The translations under genes were made by a program, and so were the position numbers. From the NCBI RefSeq assembly GCF_900009265.2, contig NZ_LR735018.1, positions 424,600 to 488,599 of the forward strand: 64,000 bases of DNA, in the 5' to 3' direction. The notes under the pieces are model-generated. The model worked only from the letters and a program-made list of their open reading frames with translations, made no database searches and had not been told where the DNA came from. How positions within the stretch are numbered: the first letter of the stretch is position 1; every line of letters starts with the position of its first letter. Source of the DNA: Planktothrix paucivesiculata PCC 9631. Its GTDB lineage: Bacteria > Cyanobacteriota > Cyanobacteriia > Cyanobacteriales > Microcoleaceae. Shown piece after piece: positions 1-7,875 of the stretch.

Positions 1-1
1 C

Positions 2-994
2 CGGAACACGGCTGAGGAAGCCCTCCATACCCTAAGAGACTCTGGTTTTCCGATGAATCAGGTTTCCGTGATGACAAAAGATGCGATTCATGATGACAAC
101 ATTGCTGGAGCCGATGTTAGTGATTCTGTTTCCAAGGATCACGTTGCCAACCGAGTCGATAATAAAGCCGAAGAAGGGGCAGCTTTAGGAGTGACCACTG
201 GGGGGGTTTTAGGTGGATTGACCGGGTTATTAGTCGGTTTAGGCAGTATCGCCATCCCAGGAGTTGGCCCGATTATGTTAGCAGGAGCCGCTGCTACAGC
301 GATCGCAACTACCTTAGCGGGGACAGCGATTGGGGTTGCCACCGGAGGGTTGTTAGGCGGATTGATTGGCCTGGGAATTCCCGAAGCAGATGCCAAAATC
401 TATAACGACTGCATCGGTCGCGGTGAATATTTGGTTATTGTTGATGGCAACGAGGCGGATATTGCCCGCGCCCATCAAATTCTACAAAGCCATAATATTC
501 GGGAATACAGGGTTTATGATGCCCCCGGTATGGCTTCGATGACCCCGGAACACCTGAACCGAGATATTACTTTCTCTGATCCAGACCATTCCCTGAATGC
601 CAACGGAAATAAACAGGCGATGGGTGTGTTCTCCAATGTACAGGATACCGAACAGGCGATTACGGATTTAAGAAATACAGGTTTCCCCTTGAGTCGGATT
701 CGTTTAGTCTCTCATCAACCGCAACGACATAGTGTGACAGATGTTGAAATGCGCGATCGCTTTGATGGTATTGGATATAGCATCCCGGTGGAACATACCA
801 AAATTTATAGTGATCGCCTAGATCGGGGTGACTCCGTTGTGATTGTCAGTGGTACAAAAGATGAAGTTCAACGGGCGGCGCCAATTTTCCGCAATCACAA
901 AATTGAAGAATGGCACATCTATGAGCCCATAGAAACTACCCCCACAAAACCATTAACGTCCCTTGGTCGCGATCGCACTAATTTCCCTGTTTAA
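2..994 (+). CDS. General-stress-type glycine-zipper membrane protein, N-terminus outside window
   Basis: The reading frame is open from base 2 and the codons before the first ATG (53) encode NTAEEALHTLRDSGFP, which matches the internal repeat at about residues 200-215 (VQDTEQAITDLRNTGFP). The true start therefore lies upstream of the window. Order of parts: the end of a YflT/Gsp17M-like unit, a long Gly/Ala-rich glycine-zipper hydrophobic stretch (about residues 42-105 counted from ATG 53), a unit of the form KIYNDCIGRGEYLVIV, then a second YflT-like unit and a second KIYSDRLDRGDSVVIV unit. The architecture is an internal duplication around a membrane segment. Proteins of this kind in cyanobacteria are annotated as general stress proteins; the biochemical role is unknown. 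Domain naming rests on pattern recognition, not a search. Confidence 0.8.
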   Translation, partial: RNTAEEALHTLRDSGFPMNQVSVMTKDAIHDDNIAGADVSDSVSKDHVANRVDNKAEEGAALGVTTGGVLGGLTGLLVGLGSIAIPGVGPIMLAGAAATAIATTLAGTAIGVATGGLLGGLIGLGIPEADAKIYNDCIGRGEYLVIVDGNEADIARAHQILQSHNIREYRVYDAPGMASMTPEHLNRDITFSDPDHSLNANGNKQAMGVFSNVQDTEQAITDLRNTGFPLSRIRLVSHQPQRHSVTDVEMRDRFDGIGYSIPVEHTKIYSDRLDRGDSVVIVSGTKDEVQRAAPIFRNHKIEEWHIYEPIETTPTKPLTSLGRDRTNFPV

Positions 995-1089
995 AAGCCA
1001 TTAATGCCGGAATTGGGAACAGCAGAACGGGGTGAACTCTTATTGTTCCGGTGTTCCCTACTTTATATTTTTGTTTAGGAGTTTCCATC

Positions 1090-1608
1090 ATGAAAAAATT
1101 AACCGCTTTGCTCATGGGTAGTTTCTTACTACTGGGCACCGTCGCCTGCGAAAATGCCGCTAGAACCAGCACAAGCGCGCCGGGTGGGTCGAACCAAACC
1201 GCAGAAACCCCAACGGTAGAAAATGCCCAAGCTAATCAGAAAGATGCCCAAAGTGAGGTGCGAAAACGTCAGCTTAATGAAGATATTCGAGCACGGGAAC
1301 AACGGAATAATGTGACCGGTGGCGATGCTATGCGAGCCGATGGTGATTTAGAAAGTGAAGTTCGCTCTAAATTAGAAGCGAATTTACCTGCGAGTCAACT
1401 GACCGTTATGGCAAAAGATGGGGTGGTAACGGTATCTGGCACCGTACCCAATCAACCCCAATATGACCGCATTGATCCCTTAGCCAAAGAGATTAAAGGA
1501 GTCGGGCAGGTGGTGGTGAATGTAGCGATCGCCCCGGCCCAACCCGAGAAAGAAAGCCAATCTAAAACCGAAGATAAACAGGTTAAACCAGTGACTAATA
1601 ATAATTAG
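1090..1608 (+). CDS. BON-domain lipoprotein
   Basis: The 172-residue protein starts with a lipoprotein signal (MKKLTALLMGSFLLLGTVAC), so Cys20 is the likely lipidated residue. After a low-complexity Ala/Gln/Thr linker comes one BON domain (about residues 90-150, with ESEVRSKLEANLP and the GVVTVSGTV core), followed by a charged Lys/Glu tail. BON domains bind lipids or other envelope components; OsmY is the best-known member. ATG 1090 is preferred over the in-frame upstream start at 1051 because it yields the signal peptide directly and follows TTTAGGAG at 1074-1081. It lies downstream of the stress-type protein on the same strand, so both may be envelope-stress genes. Confidence 0.85.
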   Translation: MKKLTALLMGSFLLLGTVACENAARTSTSAPGGSNQTAETPTVENAQANQKDAQSEVRKRQLNEDIRAREQRNNVTGGDAMRADGDLESEVRSKLEANLPASQLTVMAKDGVVTVSGTVPNQPQYDRIDPLAKEIKGVGQVVVNVAIAPAQPEKESQSKTEDKQVKPVTNNN

Positions 1609-1622
1609 GGGCTAACTTAATT

Positions 1623-1722
1623 AGAAACCGGGTTTCTCAATATATCTTAAATTAGATTAGAAACCCGGTTTCTCAATATATCTTGATTGGTGGCAATTAA
1701 CTTAATTAGAAACCCGGTTTCT
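1623..1722. repeat. Three copies of the AGAAACCCGGTTTCT palindrome
   Basis: Copies lie at 1623-1637, 1659-1673 and 1708-1722. Each is a near-perfect 15-bp palindrome, and the first is the inverted reading (CCGGG rather than CCCGG). The first two are followed by the same TCAATATATCTT. Related copies occur at about 10015, 42880-42917 and 43380-43455 in this window, so this is a dispersed family. It sits between two convergent genes and could fold into hairpins in either transcript. Confidence 0.85.
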
Positions 1723-1788
1723 CAGGGATTTAATCATAGGGGAAAGTGCGATCTCTGCCATAACCACACCCCATAATTCAACCCAAAA

Positions 1789-3366
1789 TTAACGAATACC
1801 CGCTAACTCTTTTCCACCTTTTCCACCACCCAACGGTGCACTTAGCGCTTCTTCTAAAGGCGCACGTCCTAACTTTTCTTCTAAAATATCCATCACCGTC
1901 CGCCCGAAATCATTGGGGTTACGGTTCCAGGCTTCTAAACAGATTTCGCCAAAAAATGATCCCAAAGGTTCGGGATTCCAGAGTAACTTTCTCGCCGTCC
2001 AAGGCATTAAACTCATGGGATCATACCCGGGTTTTAACATTTCTTTCTCAAAGGCATATTCTTCTAAATGGGTATGGGGTTGTAACCCGATAAAGAAAAT
2101 CGCCGGTTCCACTTTGTCCGCCCCAAAAATCGCCTCTAGTTCTCGATGGTAAGCAATGGTTTGACGAATGGTTTCAAAGGTTTCATCAATCACATTAAAC
2201 GAATAATTCACGGAAACCAAATCATTAAATCCGGCGGATTTTAAATCCCGACAATTTTCTAAAACTACCCGCAAATTATACCCCATTCGCATTTTTCTAA
2301 CTAATTCCTGGGAACCACTGGTAATCCCAATTTCAAAATAATTCATCCCCGTTTTAGCCATTAAATCACACAATTCTGGAGTTAAATTATCCGCCCGAAT
2401 ATAGGCCGCCCAGTGAATATCCGTCATCCCGGAATCAAGGATTTTTTGCAATAATTCCACCGCATCATTAATAAACTTACGGGCGGGAATAAATTGAGCA
2501 TCGGTAAACCAAAAGTTTCTAATTCCCCGTTGATACAGTTGCTGCATTTCTGCCACCACTTCATCGGCGGGATTAATTCTAACTTGTTTTCCTTCAATAA
2601 CCGTATAGATGCAATAACAACAATTATGGGGACAACCTCGTTTTGTTTGGACTCCAATATAAAAGTCTTGATCCTGAAAATAATATTGAAATTCTGGCCA
2701 AATGGTTTCAATATAATTGTAATCACAGGCGGTTTTTTCAAAATTCATGGGTTGTTCATGAATTAAGCGATCGCGAGGTTTAGTTTCTCCCACAATATAA
2801 CAGCGTTCATCGGCTAAATCTTCCCCTCTTAATAGCCTTTCTAATAAACTTTCTCCTTCCCCAACCGAAACAATACTTCCCTGGGGTAAACTCTTTCCTA
2901 ACTGTTCATAAAAAACACTCACCGCCCCGCCCCCAACCACGACCCGCGCTTGGGAATTGTAACGTTGAGAACGGGATAATCCCCGTTTAATTAATCCTAA
3001 ATTCTGCCAAAGTTCCGTATAGTAGGATGTTGCTAAACGTAATCCTCCTAAAGCCCCTCGTAACTTAATTAAAGGGTTTTTAGCATAATAAAATTCAAAA
3101 GCATTTTGTAGCGGATTTCCACCCCGTCCCCCCACGGGAGCATAAATTTGAATATCTCGCCAAGAAAATACTAATAATGTCGGTTGAAACTCATCAACAC
3201 AAGCATCCAAGGCGGCGGCGTAGTCCAAGGGAGGAACAGCACCTAAATCAAAAATGCGCTGTTGGACGGTGGGAAATAGCTTGTGAACGTGGTCAGACAG
3301 GTAAACCACCCCAATCGGGAAAATAGGGTTACAGGGAAGGCGGACGTAAAGGATTTTATCTTCCAT
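1789..3366 (-). CDS. Cobalamin-binding-type radical SAM protein
   Basis: The 525-residue protein has a central radical SAM core with the [4Fe-4S] cysteine motif CPHNCCYC (CxxxCxxC) at about residues 245-252. It is preceded by an N-terminal half that looks like a B12-binding Rossmann domain (VVGGGAVSVFYEQL, then VGEGE). After the core come typical barrel segments (WFTDAQFIPARKF, FEIGITSGSQELVRKM). The overall layout matches the cyanobacterial family often annotated as a photosystem II high-light acclimation radical SAM protein; that functional name is recalled from family annotation and is not shown by the sequence. Substrate unknown. It appears monocistronic and convergent with the BON lipoprotein. 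Confidence 0.85.
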   Translation of the reverse strand: MEDKILYVRLPCNPIFPIGVVYLSDHVHKLFPTVQQRIFDLGAVPPLDYAAALDACVDEFQPTLLVFSWRDIQIYAPVGGRGGNPLQNAFEFYYAKNPLIKLRGALGGLRLATSYYTELWQNLGLIKRGLSRSQRYNSQARVVVGGGAVSVFYEQLGKSLPQGSIVSVGEGESLLERLLRGEDLADERCYIVGETKPRDRLIHEQPMNFEKTACDYNYIETIWPEFQYYFQDQDFYIGVQTKRGCPHNCCYCIYTVIEGKQVRINPADEVVAEMQQLYQRGIRNFWFTDAQFIPARKFINDAVELLQKILDSGMTDIHWAAYIRADNLTPELCDLMAKTGMNYFEIGITSGSQELVRKMRMGYNLRVVLENCRDLKSAGFNDLVSVNYSFNVIDETFETIRQTIAYHRELEAIFGADKVEPAIFFIGLQPHTHLEEYAFEKEMLKPGYDPMSLMPWTARKLLWNPEPLGSFFGEICLEAWNRNPNDFGRTVMDILEEKLGRAPLEEALSAPLGGGKGGKELAGIR

Positions 3367-3654
3367 GATGCTGTTGTGAGTCAGGCGGGGTTTAGGTAAA
3401 AATCGGTGAAGTTATATCGACTTTGTTTAATATTCCTTAATACTATAACGAATTTTCCGCACTTTAGGGTCGCTGATCTGAGAAATTAGTTAAGTTTCAA
3501 TAAGTCGATGGGACAACGGCCGACCCATCTCGACAATACCAATCGCAACTTTTGGGATCTCTAATTTTTGATAAACTGGATGAGTACAATAACGGATTGG
3601 TAGTCGGGGTTACAACCAATGGGGATCGGTAAGTGTTAACCTGACAAGTAGTTA

Positions 3655-4065
3655 ATGAAATCTTTAGCTCAAAGCCCCCTAGATTCAGATATGGCTCAAA
3701 TTCTTGATCCCCTACCGTCAAATAGTTCTGGTCGAATTTTGTGCTGCTATGTCAATGCTACCAGCCATATTCAGATCGCCCGCATTACTAATGTTCCCAA
3801 TTGGTACTTTGAGCGTGTAGTCTTCCCCGGGCAACGCTTAGTATTTGAAGCAATTCCACAAGCAACTTTGGAAATCCATACCGGAAGTATGGCGAGTGCG
3901 ATTATTGCTGATAATATTCCTTGTGATCGGCTCCAGATCGATCAACAGTCTATCAGCTACGAGGATAAACCGTTAACTCTGAATTCTCAATCCAGAAATT
4001 TTGCCGGTAAGCGTAATGTTAAACCGGAACCTTTAACAACTCCAGCTTTAACTTCTGTTGATTAA
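3655..4065 (+). CDS. DUF1830 family protein
   Basis: The 136-residue protein is a DUF1830 member, recognisable by ILCCYVNATSHIQIARITN, the WYFERVVFPGQRLVFEA block and the end of the domain near IADNIPCDRLQI. The family is cyanobacterial and of unknown function. A second in-frame ATG at 3691 (MAQILDPL) would give a shorter protein that still keeps the whole domain, so the start is uncertain. No signal peptide or membrane segment is visible. Confidence 0.8.
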   Translation: MKSLAQSPLDSDMAQILDPLPSNSSGRILCCYVNATSHIQIARITNVPNWYFERVVFPGQRLVFEAIPQATLEIHTGSMASAIIADNIPCDRLQIDQQSISYEDKPLTLNSQSRNFAGKRNVKPEPLTTPALTSVD

Positions 4066-4176
4066 TTTACCAAAAAACCATAATAAAAGCATCTCAAAAC
4101 TCACCGGAGAGATTCCACTACGACTTAAAATATCGTGGTGGGGTTTCTGGAGGTTAATTTTAAAAGCTGTTTAAAA

Positions 4177-4746
4177 ATGAATGTTGAAACAGTAGAATCC
4201 GTAGCGTTATCCAGTCCCGTTATATTTCGTCTGTCTCCAATTATTAGAATCACGCTGTTAAGTTTATATACGGTGTTGATGATCCCCCTACCTTTTTTGT
4301 CAAAAGCTGTCAATTCTCCCGTTTCTCCGATGGTACTTTGGCTGGGAATTGGGATCGGAGCGATCGCTTTATTATCACTTTTAACAGAAAGGGTAATAGT
4401 AGATAACAATGGGATTAAGGTGAGTTATGTTTCTTGGTTTACCCTGGTATTCCGTCGGGGTTGGTCGTTACCTTGGAATCAGATCAAAGCCTTGAAACCC
4501 AGAACCACCGGACAAGGAGGACTGGTTTATTATTTCGTCAGTCACACGGGAGAAGGCTATTTACTGCCTATGCGAATGGCTGGGTTTGCCAAGTTTGTAG
4601 GAATTGTCCAAGAAAAAACCGGAATTGATACAACCGATGTGCGTCCGTTGGCTCAACCCTGGATGTATTTTATTTTATTGGGCTGTAGTTTATTATTAGG
4701 CCTAGTAGATATTTGGACAATTTCCACCGCCCTCACCCTTAAATAA
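4177..4746 (+). CDS. Small integral membrane protein with PH-like core
   Basis: From ATG 4177 the protein has 189 residues. Two hydrophobic segments near residues 20-65 precede a soluble beta-rich section (ERVIVDNNGIKVSY, then RRGWSLPWNQIKALKP) that resembles bacterial PH-like domains of membrane proteins. A last hydrophobic segment lies near the C-terminus (WMYFILLGCSLLLGLVDIW). An alternative GTG start at 4135 is open in frame, but ATG 4177 gives a more natural N-terminus. Function unknown; the PH-like assignment is weak. Confidence 0.65.
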   Translation: MNVETVESVALSSPVIFRLSPIIRITLLSLYTVLMIPLPFLSKAVNSPVSPMVLWLGIGIGAIALLSLLTERVIVDNNGIKVSYVSWFTLVFRRGWSLPWNQIKALKPRTTGQGGLVYYFVSHTGEGYLLPMRMAGFAKFVGIVQEKTGIDTTDVRPLAQPWMYFILLGCSLLLGLVDIWTISTALTLK

Positions 4747-4770
4747 CTCTGAAATAATCCTCAGAGAATC

Positions 4771-4810
4771 GGGAATAATCAAAGTAAAGGATTAGATTTT
4801 GATTATTCCC
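4771..4810. terminator. Bidirectional hairpin terminator
   Basis: A perfect 13-bp inverted repeat, GGGAATAATCAAA at 4771-4783 and TTTGATTATTCCC at 4798-4810, encloses a 14-nt loop. It lies between the stop codons of two convergent genes (4746 and 4825), so it can end both transcripts. There is no long T-run. Confidence 0.75.
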
Positions 4811-4824
4811 TGATCTCCATCAGA

Positions 4825-5589
4825 TCAAGCACTACTCTCTGTTTTCACCCCTCGAATGGGTGGATATTTACCATTAAGTCTAACCGTGCGAACCGTTTCC
4901 GCTTTCAGAATTTCTAAATTGAGACGATAGCCAATATTCCGAACTGTTTGGATTAAATTCGGTTGGCGGGGGTCAGTTTCTAACTTTTTCCGTAACGAAA
5001 GAACATGGGTGTCAATCGTGCGAGGATTATCAATAGCATCTGGCCAAGCTCGTCGCAATAGTTCTGAACGGGTTAAAGGTTCTCCACAGGCTTGAGCGAG
5101 AACATAGAGCAGACTATATTCCTGGGGAGTGAGTTCAATCAATTGACTCTGTAAGCGCACACGACGCTGTACTAAGTCAATTTTGAGAGATCCATAATCT
5201 AAGGTTGTTGGCGGAACAATGGTGCGACTGCGACGCATCAAGGATTCTGTCCTTGCCAAAAACTCTTGCATTCCAAAAGGTTTAGCTAAATAGTCGTCCG
5301 CTCCCGCTCTCAAGCCTCGGACAATATCCGATTCCGTAGTGCGAGCCGACAACATCAAAATCAAAGATTGTCGTTGCTGCTGAAGCCATTGGCAAAACTC
5401 TAAACTATTTCCCTCTGGTAATTCAGCATCCAGAATCACTAAATTGGGTTGATGAGCATAGAAGATATCTCTTGCACTGTGCAAATCAGCAGCCTGATGA
5501 ACCAAATAACCGACGTGCTGTAAATGCCAACCCAAGAGCGACCGTAAATGCGGGTTTCCCTCAATAATTGATATACAAGCAGATCCCAC
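4825..5589 (-). CDS. OmpR/PhoB-family response regulator with altered acidic pocket
   Basis: The 254-residue protein has a receiver domain (residues 1-120) and a winged-helix effector (about 130-225, with LTPQEYSLLYVLA, RTIDTHVLSLRKKL and VRNIGYRLN). The phospho-acceptor Asp sits in LVILDAELP near residue 53 and the conserved Lys in LAKPFG. The acidic pair that normally reads DD or ED at the end of strand 1 is EG here (SIIEGNP), so Mg2+ binding may be weakened. A tail of about 30 residues follows the winged helix. The start is GTG at 5589: an in-frame stop lies 21 nt upstream and a GAAGAAGGAAG purine stretch precedes it. No histidine kinase is adjacent; the specific regulator is not identified. 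Confidence 0.85.
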   Translation of the reverse strand: MGSACISIIEGNPHLRSLLGWHLQHVGYLVHQAADLHSARDIFYAHQPNLVILDAELPEGNSLEFCQWLQQQRQSLILMLSARTTESDIVRGLRAGADDYLAKPFGMQEFLARTESLMRRSRTIVPPTTLDYGSLKIDLVQRRVRLQSQLIELTPQEYSLLYVLAQACGEPLTRSELLRRAWPDAIDNPRTIDTHVLSLRKKLETDPRQPNLIQTVRNIGYRLNLEILKAETVRTVRLNGKYPPIRGVKTESSA

Positions 5590-5831
5590 GAATGCGAGCT
5601 TCCTTCTTCAATGTTGAGTTCAAGCGTAACAGGGTAATCTCTCTGATTTTGTAGCTACTGTTACTTACTAATCACCTGATTCTATTAAAAGTATAAAAGC
5701 CAACGGAGGTAATTTCGATCTGAAAGTTAAGATGGAAAGAGTTAACATAAAGATAGACAAGTATTACTCCCGTAATCCGGCCTGACCTCCTAAGTCCATC
5801 GATTAATCACCCCTTAACCCCCATTCAAACC

Positions 5832-6080
5832 ATGCTTCAGGACACCTTAACGATTCGCCATTATCAGAAACTCACCGACGCCCTCGTCGAGATGTGGAAC
5901 CGAGGTTATCGTTATGATGATCTCAGGTTATATTTAGACGGTTACCTAGCCGCCCTCAGACACACGAATAACTTAGAACCCTATTTAATCAGTCGTTTGG
6001 AGGAAGAAGCGACTCGCTACATTTACGACCCCTCAAATTTTGAAATGCCAATGCCTCAACGTCAGGTCGATTATTATTAA
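5832..6080 (+). CDS. DUF6761-like small cyanobacterial protein
   Basis: An 82-residue acidic helical protein (MLQDTLTIRHYQKLTDAL..., with WNRGYRYDDLRLYLDGYLAALRH cut here to its recognisable parts WNRGYRYDDLR and YLDGYLAALRH). It resembles a conserved cyanobacterial family of unknown function (DUF6761 as I recall it). No membrane segment or signal peptide is visible. It stands alone, divergent from the response regulator across about 240 bp. Confidence 0.65.
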   Translation: MLQDTLTIRHYQKLTDALVEMWNRGYRYDDLRLYLDGYLAALRHTNNLEPYLISRLEEEATRYIYDPSNFEMPMPQRQVDYY

Positions 6081-6184
6081 CTGAGAAATTCATCTAAAGG
6101 ATTGGGAATAGGGGAAAACGGGATAGAGGGTTAGGGAGGAATCGACTTCAACCCCAACCCCATACCCAAAACCCCACAGCCCTT

Positions 6185-6508
6185 TTATGAGGCAAAAGCC
6201 ACTTCTACAAGTTGCTGTAAGTCACCTTTTTGATACATTTCAATCAGCACATCCGAACCGCCAATAAACTCGCCGTTGATATAGACCTGGGGAATTGTTG
6301 GCCAGTTGGAATACTCTTTAATCCCTTGGCGAATTTCATAATCTTCTAAAACATCTAGGGTTTCAAAAGGAACCCCCAAACTATTTAAAATCTGCACAAC
6401 ATTATTAGAAAAACCGCACATTGGCATGAGCTTTGTTCCTTTCATAAAAACAAAGATCTTGTTTTTCGTGATCAGATCTTTAATTTTTTCCTGTGCGTCT
6501 GTCGTCAT
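6185..6508 (-). CDS. grxD: Monothiol glutaredoxin, Grx4/GrxD family
   Basis: The 107-residue protein has the monothiol active site CGFS (in [12 protein letters not shown], about residue 31) with the preceding MKGT element, the TVP-like segment [18 protein letters not shown] and the standard length of the family. Monothiol glutaredoxins bind a [2Fe-2S] cluster with glutathione, and they form heterodimers with BolA-type proteins for iron sensing and cluster transfer. The bolA-like gene directly upstream on the same strand (about 100 bp apart) supports that role here. Gene naming follows E. coli grxD. Confidence 0.92.
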   Translation of the reverse strand: MTTDAQEKIKDLITKNKIFVFMKGTKLMPMCGFSNNVVQILNSLGVPFETLDVLEDYEIRQGIKEYSNWPTIPQVYINGEFIGGSDVLIEMYQKGDLQQLVEVAFAS

Positions 6509-6610
6509 GGTTTATTAATAAAATGAGGTAGGTTTGGATAGGTTAATTGATCGGCAAAACGATCATAGAATCCCAGATTTGAGTTTAACCTATTTCTGAG
6601 AATTTAGGCG

Positions 6611-6868
6611 TTAAGCACCGGGGCTGGCTTGTTCCCACTCTTGGGGGGTGTAGGTCTTCAGGGCTAAAGCGTGAATGGCTTCCGTTGCCATTGCTTCCTT
6701 AACAGCTTTGTAAACCATTTGGTGTTGTTTTACTAAAGTTTTACCCTCAAATTCAGCCGATACCACAATCGCTTGTAAATGGTCGCCACCACCTAAATCT
6801 TGAACTTGAACCACCGCATTCGGTAATTCTGACTTAATCATTGCTTCAACTTGATTCAGTGTAATCAT
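6611..6868 (-). CDS. BolA/IbaG family protein
   Basis: From the ATG at 6868 the protein has 85 residues ([18 protein letters not shown]...). The BolA fold is recognisable from the [15 protein letters not shown] strand, the [14 protein letters not shown] helix and the conserved late segment [14 protein letters not shown]. An ATG four codons upstream (6880, MGMAMITL) is also possible. BolA proteins ligate a [2Fe-2S] cluster together with a CGFS glutaredoxin; the conserved His in the HQMVY segment is the usual ligand. It is probably co-transcribed with grxD, which follows it on the minus strand. Confidence 0.88.
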   Translation of the reverse strand: MITLNQVEAMIKSELPNAVVQVQDLGGGDHLQAIVVSAEFEGKTLVKQHQMVYKAVKEAMATEAIHALALKTYTPQEWEQASPGA

Positions 6869-6909
6869 TGCCATTCCCAAACCTTAGTAGATGTAAATAT
6901 TTTAGAGGA

Positions 6910-6966
6910 AACAGGAGTCAGGAGTCAGAAGTTAATAATTTCCACCACTCCCCCTGCTCCCCCCGC
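6910..6966. repeat. Low-complexity repeat with CTCCCCCTGCTCC tail
   Basis: GGAGTCAGGAGTCAGAAG is followed by GTTAATAATTTCCACC and CTCCCCCTGCTCCCCC. The same order recurs at 20385-20535, and its second half lies inside a coding sequence at 27781-27850. It is a dispersed intergenic element of this genome. Confidence 0.7.
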
Positions 6967-6970
6967 TCTC

Positions 6971-7636
6971 TTATTGCGCCGCAGTCGGTGGAGTCGTTTC
7001 ACTACCCGCCCGGGGGAAGGGGTCAGTCACAAATCCTAATTCTAGTAATTGTTGATAAGCTTTTTTCCCTAAGTCCCGGGTGGGGGCTTGGGAGCGGATA
7101 ATTTGAATCAACAGAGGGACAGCCAATTCCGGTTGATTTTTGGCTCGGTGGAGTAGGGCTAACTGATAGGTGGCGGTATCGCGCATTTGTGCTGTGTCCC
7201 GGGCTGAATTCCGAAAACCATCGGCAATTCGGTTATCGACGCCAGAAAAACTACCCGCTAACTGTTGATAAAAATTGGATAACTGGTTAAAAACTTGACG
7301 GGCTTCCTGGAATTTTTTTTCTGCCTCGGCATAATTTTCACGGGCAACGGCGCTATCAGCTTCTTGCATCAGCCGTTTTCCGCCCTCAATACTCAAAAAA
7401 CTGCTATCTAAGGACAAAGGACGAATATCATTAGGATTGAGAGGCGCCAAATCACCCGATGGCTGGGTATCTGGTGTTGCTGTTTCATCCCCCATCTGTA
7501 CATTCCCCTGGGCGACAGTTGGAGAAGATTCTTGAGCATTAATCCGAAACGGCAACAAGACACCCCAAGCCACCATCAAGGGGATAGATAGATAAGCTGT
7601 AAGTCGAAGGAAGCTAACAGTTCCAGAGGATACCAT
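6971..7636 (-). CDS. Secreted TPR-like protein of unknown function
   Basis: The 221-residue protein begins with a signal peptide (hydrophobic LTAYLSIPLMVAWGVLLPF, probable cleavage after INA near residue 34). A Pro/Asp-rich linker is followed by helices with TPR-like spacing: residues about 90-115 (LMQEADSAVARENYAEAEKKF) and about 150-190 (TYQLALLHRAKNQPELAVPLL). It is conserved-looking and likely periplasmic or thylakoid-lumenal. No catalytic motif is visible. It ends close to the bolA gene on the same strand but the separation by a repeat-containing gap argues against tight coupling. Confidence 0.65.
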   Translation of the reverse strand: MVSSGTVSFLRLTAYLSIPLMVAWGVLLPFRINAQESSPTVAQGNVQMGDETATPDTQPSGDLAPLNPNDIRPLSLDSSFLSIEGGKRLMQEADSAVARENYAEAEKKFQEARQVFNQLSNFYQQLAGSFSGVDNRIADGFRNSARDTAQMRDTATYQLALLHRAKNQPELAVPLLIQIIRSQAPTRDLGKKAYQQLLELGFVTDPFPRAGSETTPPTAAQ

Positions 7637-7875
7637 GACTCAATTTCGCGAACGCGATAAAAAAAAACATTAAACTTCACGGATCTTATCATTGATCTTG
7701 ACCAATCCCATAGTGTACGAATAACCTGATCCACCGCGAGACCGATACGGGTTATATTTTTTGTCAGGGGTGGGGATCATGAATCGATGGATTTTCTCCC
7801 ACACCGTTGAGAATAAATAGATCTGAACATTCTGAATCAAGATTTAAACTTTTAAGGAGAAAGGATAGATTAAAT

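Noticed and set aside
3497..3721. 74-codon minus-strand frame upstream of the DUF1830 gene
   Set aside because: It overlaps the start of a recognised gene on the other strand and has no start signal.
5590..5831. tRNA or small RNA gene in the spacer
   Set aside because: No cloverleaf arms or known RNA motif could be assembled; it appears to be a divergent promoter region.
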